From the NCBI GenBank assembly GCA_038255145.1, contig JBBSLP010000002.1, forward strand, positions 62,001-126,000: a stretch of DNA of 64,000 bases, given 5' to 3'. The position numbers were made by a program, and so were the translations under genes. This document shows, piece after piece, positions 59,145 through 64,000 of this stretch; the stretch's first letter is position 1, and every line of letters starts with the position of its first letter. The notes below the pieces were generated by a model. That model was given only the letters and a program-made list of their open reading frames with translations, searched no databases and was not told the DNA's origin. Origin of the DNA: WHTX01 sp038255145 (GTDB lineage: Bacteria; Actinomycetota; Acidimicrobiia; Acidimicrobiales; CAIXPF01).

Positions 59145-60068
59145 ATGGCTGACCAACACGGCGACCAGGTGACCGGAGCTACCGCCTCCTCCGAGGCCGC
59201 ACCGGTCGATGCCCAGGCCCGGGCCCTGGCTCAGCTCACCGGGGTGTTCCACAACCTGAGCTACTACGCGCCCGAGCTGCGGGGCTTCCGCGATGCCGGC
59301 ATCGAGGGCTACTGGCGGGCCTACCTGGCCTACCGGTCGGCGCCCCTGGGCCCCGTGCCCGCCTCGGTGGTCACCGCCATCTTCTACAACTTCGCCCCCC
59401 GGGTGGTGGCCACGGCCATCCCCTCGGTGTGGGAGCACCTGACCCCCGTCGAGGCCCTGGTCCTGCGGGACGAGCTCATGGATCGGGCCCTCGTCCGAGC
59501 CTTCGGTGACCAGGTCGACAGCCCGGCGATGGCCGAAGCCGCCGCCCTGGCCCGCAGCGCCATCGAGCACGCCGACGTCGTCGGCCGGCCCCTGTTCGCC
59601 GCCCACCGCTCCCTGCCCTGGCCCGACGCCCCCCACCAGCAGCTCTTCCGCGCCGCGACCCTGTGGCGCGAGCACCGCGGCGATGGCCACAACATCGCCC
59701 TGGCCGCCGCCCGCATCGACGGCATCGAATGCCACGCCCTCCTCGCCGGCAAGGGTGTGGTCACCGGTCGGGCCATCGAGAAGCTCCGGGGCTGGACCCC
59801 TGACGAGTGGGACGCGGCCGTGTCCCGCCTGGCCGCCCGAGGCGTGCTCGAGCCCGACGGATCCTGGACCCCCGCCGGCCGCGCTCTCCACGCCCAGCTC
59901 GAGCGGGACACCGACACCCTGTCCGCCGAGCCCCGCAACACCCTCGGCCCCGACAGCTGCCAACAGCTCATCGACCTGATGTCCCCCCTCGTCACCCACC
60001 TCGTCGAAACCGGCGCCGTCGAAGGCAGCTGGCCCCCAAAGCGCGTCCACCCCGAACGGCGCCGCTGA
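59145..60068 (+). CDS. SCO6745-family protein, second copy
   Basis: A 307-residue paralogue of the protein at 27517-28380. It shares the order of motifs YYAPELRGFRDAGIEGYWRA, APLGPVPASVVTAIFYNFAP, WREHRGDGHNIALAAARIDG (again R-E-H-R-G-D-G-H) and a C-terminal WDAAVSRLAARGVLEPDGSW winged-helix-like part. It has a 25-residue N-terminal extension. Function is not known to me. ATG at 59145 is used. Confidence 0.87.
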   Translation: MADQHGDQVTGATASSEAAPVDAQARALAQLTGVFHNLSYYAPELRGFRDAGIEGYWRAYLAYRSAPLGPVPASVVTAIFYNFAPRVVATAIPSVWEHLTPVEALVLRDELMDRALVRAFGDQVDSPAMAEAAALARSAIEHADVVGRPLFAAHRSLPWPDAPHQQLFRAATLWREHRGDGHNIALAAARIDGIECHALLAGKGVVTGRAIEKLRGWTPDEWDAAVSRLAARGVLEPDGSWTPAGRALHAQLERDTDTLSAEPRNTLGPDSCQQLIDLMSPLVTHLVETGAVEGSWPPKRVHPERRR

Positions 60069-60070
60069 GG

Positions 60071-60108
60071 CGACGCCAGACGAACCGGGGGCCGTGGGCC
60101 TGGCGTCG
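60071..60108 (+). terminator. stem-loop after the second SCO6745-family gene
   Basis: CGACGCCAG pairs with CTGGCGTCG (9 bp) around a 20-base loop, three bases past the stop. There is no T-run. Confidence 0.5.
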
Positions 60109-60193
60109 GCGCAAGCCCGGACCCGGACGGTGCCAGGTGGTCGGACCCCACGGGCGGTTGCCGCTGAGCCTTCTCCGTGCTTAACGTGGCGGC

Positions 60194-61546
60194 GTGCGGC
60201 GCCACGGACCACGCCGCTTCCTGCCGCTGAGGCACCCGGCCCAATACGTGGTGGTGACCTTCGTCGCCGCCAGCCTCGCCGGCGGCGGGCTGCTGATGTT
60301 GCCGGCGGCCTCCCAGGGGCCTCGGGGGGCGCCCGCGCTCACGGCGTTGTTCACGGCGACGTCCGCGGTGTGCGTCACCGGCCTCGCTGTCGTCGACACC
60401 GCCAGCTACTGGAGCACCTTCGGCCAGGTCGTGATCCTGGCGCTGATCCAGGTCGGCGGCTTCGGCATCATGGCGTTGTCCTCGATGGTCGCGCTCTTCC
60501 TCGCCCGCCGTCTCGGGCTGCGTCATCGGGTCGTCGCCGCCGCGCAGACCGGCTCTCTCGACCTCGGCGACGTCAGGCGGCTGATCGTCGGTGTGGCCCG
60601 CTTCAGCCTGGCCGTGGAAACGGTGGTGGCGACGCTGTTGGCGCTGCGGTTCTTCACCGCGCACGGGGAGCCCGCCGGGCGCGCCGTCTACCTCGGCGTC
60701 TTCCACGGCGTGTCCGCCTTCAACAACGCCGGGTTCGCGCTGTACCCGGACAGCCTCGTCGGTTTCGCTGAGGACCCGATCCTGCTGCTCGTGCTGGCGT
60801 CGGCCATCGTCGTCGGGGGCCTCGGGTTCCCCGTCTGTGCCGAGATCGCCCGGGACCGTCGTCGACCGCAGCGCTGGAGCCTGCACACGAAGGTGACGGT
60901 GTTGGCCACCGGTGTGCTGCTCGGAGCGGGCTGGGCGCTCTTCTCGTGGTTCGAATGGACGAACCCGCGAACATTCGGCCGGTTGTCGACCGGTGACACC
61001 GTGGTGAACGGGCTGTTCCAGAGCGTGACGCCGAGGACCGCCGGCTTCAACGCCATCGACATCGCCGCCCTGCGGGAGCCGTCCATCCTCCTCACCGAGA
61101 TCCTCATGTTCGTCGGCGGGGGCAGCGGCTCGACGGCGGGAGGCATCAAGGTCACCACCTTCGCGCTCCTCGGTTGGGTGATGTGGGCCGAGGTCCGCGG
61201 CGACCCCGATGTCGTCCTCTTCTCCCGGAGAGTGCCGAACTCTGCCCAGCGCCAGGCCCTGACGGTGGCCCTGTTGGGGGTGGGCGTGGTCGTGGCGGCC
61301 ACCATGGCGTTGTTGTCCATCAGCGACCTGGCCCGGGCCGACCTGTTCTTCGAGACGGTCTCCGCGCTCGGTACGGTGGGACTGTCCACCGGGGTCACCC
61401 CCCTGCTGCCCGATGGCGCCAAGGTCCTGGTGGCAGTCCTGATGCTGCTGGGCCGCGTGGGCCCCGTCACCTTGTTCGCCGCCCTCGTCCTGAGGGAGCG
61501 ACACCGGTTGTACCGCCATCCCCAGGAAAGGCTGCTCGTTGGCTGA
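60194..61546 (+). CDS. trkH: TrkH/KtrB-type potassium uptake permease
   Basis: A 450-residue membrane permease for potassium. Repeated pore loops are visible: FTATSAVCVTGLAVVDTASY, FHGVSAFNNAGFALYPDSLV, QSVTPRTAGFNAIDIAALRE and ETVSALGTVGLSTGVTPLLP, each with the filter Gly. Eight to ten transmembrane helices. GTG at 60194 is used. The TrkA-like gene starts inside its last codons, so they form a two-component Ktr/Trk system as in many Gram-positive bacteria. Confidence 0.94.
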   Translation: MRRHGPRRFLPLRHPAQYVVVTFVAASLAGGGLLMLPAASQGPRGAPALTALFTATSAVCVTGLAVVDTASYWSTFGQVVILALIQVGGFGIMALSSMVALFLARRLGLRHRVVAAAQTGSLDLGDVRRLIVGVARFSLAVETVVATLLALRFFTAHGEPAGRAVYLGVFHGVSAFNNAGFALYPDSLVGFAEDPILLLVLASAIVVGGLGFPVCAEIARDRRRPQRWSLHTKVTVLATGVLLGAGWALFSWFEWTNPRTFGRLSTGDTVVNGLFQSVTPRTAGFNAIDIAALREPSILLTEILMFVGGGSGSTAGGIKVTTFALLGWVMWAEVRGDPDVVLFSRRVPNSAQRQALTVALLGVGVVVAATMALLSISDLARADLFFETVSALGTVGLSTGVTPLLPDGAKVLVAVLMLLGRVGPVTLFAALVLRERHRLYRHPQERLLVG

Positions 61547-62264
61547 TCGACAACGCCGACGCCGGACCCCGTCACTCGGGGCCCGGATCACGCGGGCCAC
61601 GGTGCCCGCCGAGGCGGGCAGCCAGATCCTGGTGGTGGGCCTGGGGCGGTTCGGCGGCGCCCTGGCCCAGGAGCTCGTCGCCCTCGGCTTCGAGGTGCTG
61701 GGGGTGGACCTCGAGGAGCGCCTGGTCCAGGCGCACGCCGCCCACCTGACCCACGTCGTACAGGCGGACACCACCGACCCGGCCACCCTCCGCCAGCTCG
61801 GGGCTGCGGACTTCCAGAGCGCGGTCGTCGGCATCGGGACGAACGTCGAGGCCAGCATCCTCACCACCTCGGCCCTGGTCGACGAAGGGGTCCCCAACAT
61901 CTGGGCCAAGGCCATCACCGAGTCCCATGGCCGCATCCTCGAGCGGGTGGGCGCGGACCACGTCGTCTTCCCCGAGCACGACATGGGTCAGCGGGTGGCC
62001 CACCTCGTGAGTGGGCGGATGCTCGACTGGTTCCAGCTCGACGAGAGCTTCGCCATGGTCGAGACGGTCGTGCCCGGTGACTTCGTCGGCCGGACGCTGG
62101 GCGAGAGCGGGCTGCGCGACCGATTCGGCCTCACCGTCGTGTGCGTGAAACCTCACGGCCAGGGGTTCACCTACGCCACGGCAGACACCCTGCTCGCCGC
62201 GGGCGACGTGCTGGTGGTGGCGGGCCCGCCCGACAAGGCCGAGCGGTTCGCCCACATGACGTGA
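61539..62264 (+). CDS. trkA: TrkA/KtrA-type potassium regulatory subunit
   Basis: A 241-residue cytoplasmic RCK subunit gating the permease just upstream. The N-terminal nucleotide-binding fold has ILVVGLGRFGGALAQELVAL (GxGxxG) and VDLEERLVQAHAAHLTHVVQ AD; a C-terminal TrkA_C domain runs from about 150 to the end. TTG at 61539 overlaps the permease stop by eight bases; later starts would remove part of the basic leader only. Confidence 0.9.
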   Translation: MADRQRRRRTPSLGARITRATVPAEAGSQILVVGLGRFGGALAQELVALGFEVLGVDLEERLVQAHAAHLTHVVQADTTDPATLRQLGAADFQSAVVGIGTNVEASILTTSALVDEGVPNIWAKAITESHGRILERVGADHVVFPEHDMGQRVAHLVSGRMLDWFQLDESFAMVETVVPGDFVGRTLGESGLRDRFGLTVVCVKPHGQGFTYATADTLLAAGDVLVVAGPPDKAERFAHMT

Positions 62265-62284
62265 ACGGTGCGGGCCGGACCCAG

Positions 62285-62519
62285 GGGCGGAGCGACCGCT
62301 GCAAATCGCCGGCGACCCAGCGGGCCAGGGTCGACGTGTCACCACCGGCGAAGGGGGCGAAGTCGGGATCGAGGCGCAGGCGGTCTCGACGGCCCGGGCG
62401 GCGACGGCGGCCACGTAGCCCCCGTGCAGCTGGTTCAGCGACGCCCAATTGCCGGTGAGCTCGGCCCGGTAGGTGCCATCGGCTTGCAACTCGACGGCGG
62501 TGTCGGTGGCGAAGCCCAT
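62285..62519 (-). pseudogene. truncated acyl-CoA thioesterase fragment
   Basis: The first 45 residues from ATG 62519 (MGFATDTAVELQADGTYRAE and NWASLNQLHGGYVAAVAARA) match the N-terminus of hot-dog thioesterases. The frame is then lost, and possible continuation (RLDPDFAPFAGGDTSTLARW) is in another frame. The C-terminal half is absent at the end of trkA. Its ATG overlaps the MFS stop as TGATG, so it was once the coupled second gene of an MFS operon. Confidence 0.65.
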
Positions 62520-63030
62520 CAGTCGACCATTGCGACCAGGGGGGTGGGGGCGATAGCACCGGCGGCCCCAGTTACGCCAGCCTTGACCAGGGCCGGTTGC
62601 AGCATGCAGATCCCTGCGCTGAGCAGGGCGGCGACCATGGTGAAGATCCAGCCCCGGTGGAAGCCGGCCAACTCCTGGGCCGGGGTGCTGGGGTGGCCCT
62701 GCACGGCGACGAGGATGGCCACCCCGAGGGCGGCCCCGATCTGCCGGGCGGTGTTGTTCACGGCGCCTCCGAGGGCGTAGCGGGTGGGGGGAAGGGTGGC
62801 CACCGCGGCGGCGGACAACACGGGCAGGGTCATGCCGATCGAGCACCCCAGCAGCACCCCGGCCGGCACCCACAGCGTCCACGGCTGGGCCGTCTCACCG
62901 AGCACGAGGATGTACCAGAGCTGGGTGGCCGAGAAGAGCAGGGTGCCGGTGACCAGCACCCGGTGGAAGCCGTACTTGGCGGCGGCCCGCCCGGCGGGGC
63001 CGGACACGATGGCCACGACCACGGCGACCT
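62519..63030 (-). pseudogene. 5'-truncated MFS transporter
   Basis: Only the C-terminal part of an MFS exporter remains: VAIVSGPAGRAAAKYGFHRV, ETAQPWTLWVPAGVLLGCSI, LGGAVNNTARQIGAALGVAI and the last helices (about five). A DHA2-type transporter would have about 460 residues, so most of the N-terminal part is missing. The break at about 63025 leads directly into a truncated HxlR gene on the other strand. A longer open frame extends in front but is shadow sequence. Confidence 0.75.
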
Positions 63031-63577
63031 GCGCTTCACCGACCTGCGTCGCCAGGTGCGGGGCATCACCCCCTCGGTGCTCACCGACCGCCTGCGGTCC
63101 CTGTCCGAGCACGGCCTGGTCGAGACGAAGGAGCTGCCCCCGCCGGCGGCCCGCACCGTCTACGCCACCACCGACCGCGGTCGCGAGGTGGTGCCGGTGC
63201 TGCGGGCACTGGCCCGTTTCGGCGTGGCCCTGCTCGAGGAGCCACCCGAGGGCACCACCCTGCTGCGTCCGGCCTACGCCGTGTACGGGCTGGTGACGCC
63301 GTTCTACGACGCCGGCGCCGCGGCGGGGATCGACGAGCGCTACGTGCTGGTGGTGGATGACGTGGTCATCGAGCTCGACGCCGTAGGCCGGGGCGACCCC
63401 GGCCGCCGCCCTGCCGACCTGGTCCTGACCACGTCGGCCCTGGTCCTGCTCGACGTCCGTCGCCGGGTGGCCACCTTCGACGAGGTGGTGGCCGATGGCC
63501 GAATCGCGGTCGAGGGATCACCGGCGGCGTTGGCCAACTTCACCCGCATCTTCCGCTTCGGCGTCGCCCGGGTCTGA
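63025..63577 (+). pseudogene. 5'-truncated HxlR-type regulator with SCP2-like domain
   Basis: Begins in mid-domain: GDLRFTDLRRQVRGITPSVL, DRLRSLSEHGLVETKELPPP and VYATTDRGREVVPVLRALAR are the HxlR winged helix without its first 25-30 residues. A C-terminal part of about 110 residues follows (DERYVLVVDDVVIELDAVGR, RRPADLVLTTSALVLL), like the SCP2-type sensor of some actinobacterial HxlR proteins. No proper start codon exists at the junction; in-frame upstream sequence is translated antisense of the MFS gene. Confidence 0.75.
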
Positions 63578-63652
63578 AGGTCGGCCACCTTCCGGACCGA
63601 CCATCGGGCAGACTTCGCCCCAGACACCGGTCGCGACGAAGAGGGCCAAACG

Positions 63653-64000
63653 ATGGCGAGGACGTCCACGGACCTGGGCGAGATCGAGGGCATCGATCTC
63701 GACGGGTGCGAGCGCTACGCAGGGATCCGCTACGCCCAGCCCCCCATCGGGGAGCTGCGCTTCAAGGCGCCGGTCCCGTCGGGACCCTGGGAGGGGGTGT
63801 ACGACGCCAGCGCGTTCGGCGCTTCCGCCCCCCAGCCGCCCCCGGTGGTGGGCACGGTGGGGGTCCAGGCTGATCTGCACACCGACGAGGACTGCCTGTT
63901 CCTCAACGTGTTCACCCCGTGTGCCGACGGCGGCGCCCGCCCGGTGATGGTGTGGATCCATGGTGGGGCGTACACCATTGGCTCGGGCGACATCTACGAC
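63653..64000 (+). CDS. carboxylesterase type B, N-terminal part
   Basis: The first 116 residues of a type B carboxylesterase, cut by the window end. It contains GIRYAQPPIGELRFKAPVPS, DLHTDEDCLFLNVFTP and VMVWIHGGAYTIGSG, where the HGGA oxyanion loop is intact. The catalytic Ser-Glu-His residues lie beyond the window. ATG at 63653 follows GAGGG with acceptable spacing. It hydrolyses carboxyl esters; specificity cannot be judged. Confidence 0.9.
   Translation, partial: MARTSTDLGEIEGIDLDGCERYAGIRYAQPPIGELRFKAPVPSGPWEGVYDASAFGASAPQPPPVVGTVGVQADLHTDEDCLFLNVFTPCADGGARPVMVWIHGGAYTIGSGDIYD

Overview
This is GC-rich DNA from a Gram-positive, actinobacterial-type chromosome. GTG and TTG starts are common, genes often overlap by four bases (GTGA or ATGA), and the window contains the actinobacterial DUF501-ppx pair, two SCO6745-family proteins, a monoderm Tad/Flp pilus locus and a fused PcaL. 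An Acidimicrobiia-like actinobacterium fits best, but that is inference from gene content. No rRNA, tRNA, CRISPR array or complete insertion sequence was recognised.

Layout. 0-2.2 kb: the 3' end of an upstream gene, DUF501, exopolyphosphatase and a GNAT acetyltransferase. 2.1-10.4 kb: an orphan LuxR-type regulator facing a Flp pilus locus (flp, a CpaB/SAF-like protein, tadA, tadB, tadC, tadE, a TadG-like protein) closed by a strong stem-loop. 10.4-17.2 kb: a crotonase, an NrtR-type Nudix regulator without Nudix catalytic glutamates, a repeat-rich gap, an SDR, and nadA-nadB-nadC behind four phased inverted half-sites. 17.2-24.2 kb: small secreted proteins, an OmpR/HisKA two-component pair, a PD-(D/E)XK nuclease divergent across a palindrome from an Ala/Lys-repeat protein, and glutamine-dependent NAD synthetase. 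24.2-28.4 kb: a MarR/YceI pair with a readable promoter-operator, decayed pepA and abgT fragments, a dienelactone hydrolase, a DUF4440 protein and an SCO6745 protein. 28.5-33.5 kb: pcaH, pcaG, pcaB, pcaL and pobA, converting 4-hydroxybenzoate to beta-ketoadipate. 33.5-40.4 kb: Mn catalase, GNAT, a decayed phosphoesterase, an SGNH hydrolase, an SDR, a lower-GC stretch and a DUF3050 protein.

40.7-54.3 kb is a signalling block: a PAS/GAF histidine kinase with a duplicated PAS module and its receiver partner, a 1290-residue membrane-anchored NACHT-like ATPase with a formylglycine-generating-enzyme-like module and long coiled coil, a PAS protein, an acyl-CoA dehydrogenase, a frameshifted enoyl-CoA hydratase and a multi-PAS GGDEF-EAL protein. 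54.3-64 kb: an ABC-2 exporter, an acyl-CoA carboxylase beta subunit, an SDR, a second SCO6745 protein, a TrkH/TrkA potassium uptake pair, and a decayed HxlR/MFS/thioesterase locus before a carboxylesterase cut by the window edge.

The points most worth attention are the NACHT/FGE/coiled-coil protein, a dispersed 118-bp composite repeat seen twice in opposite orientations plus one single copy, the phased operator upstream of nadABC beside an nrtR-like gene, and several long palindromes in divergent promoter regions.
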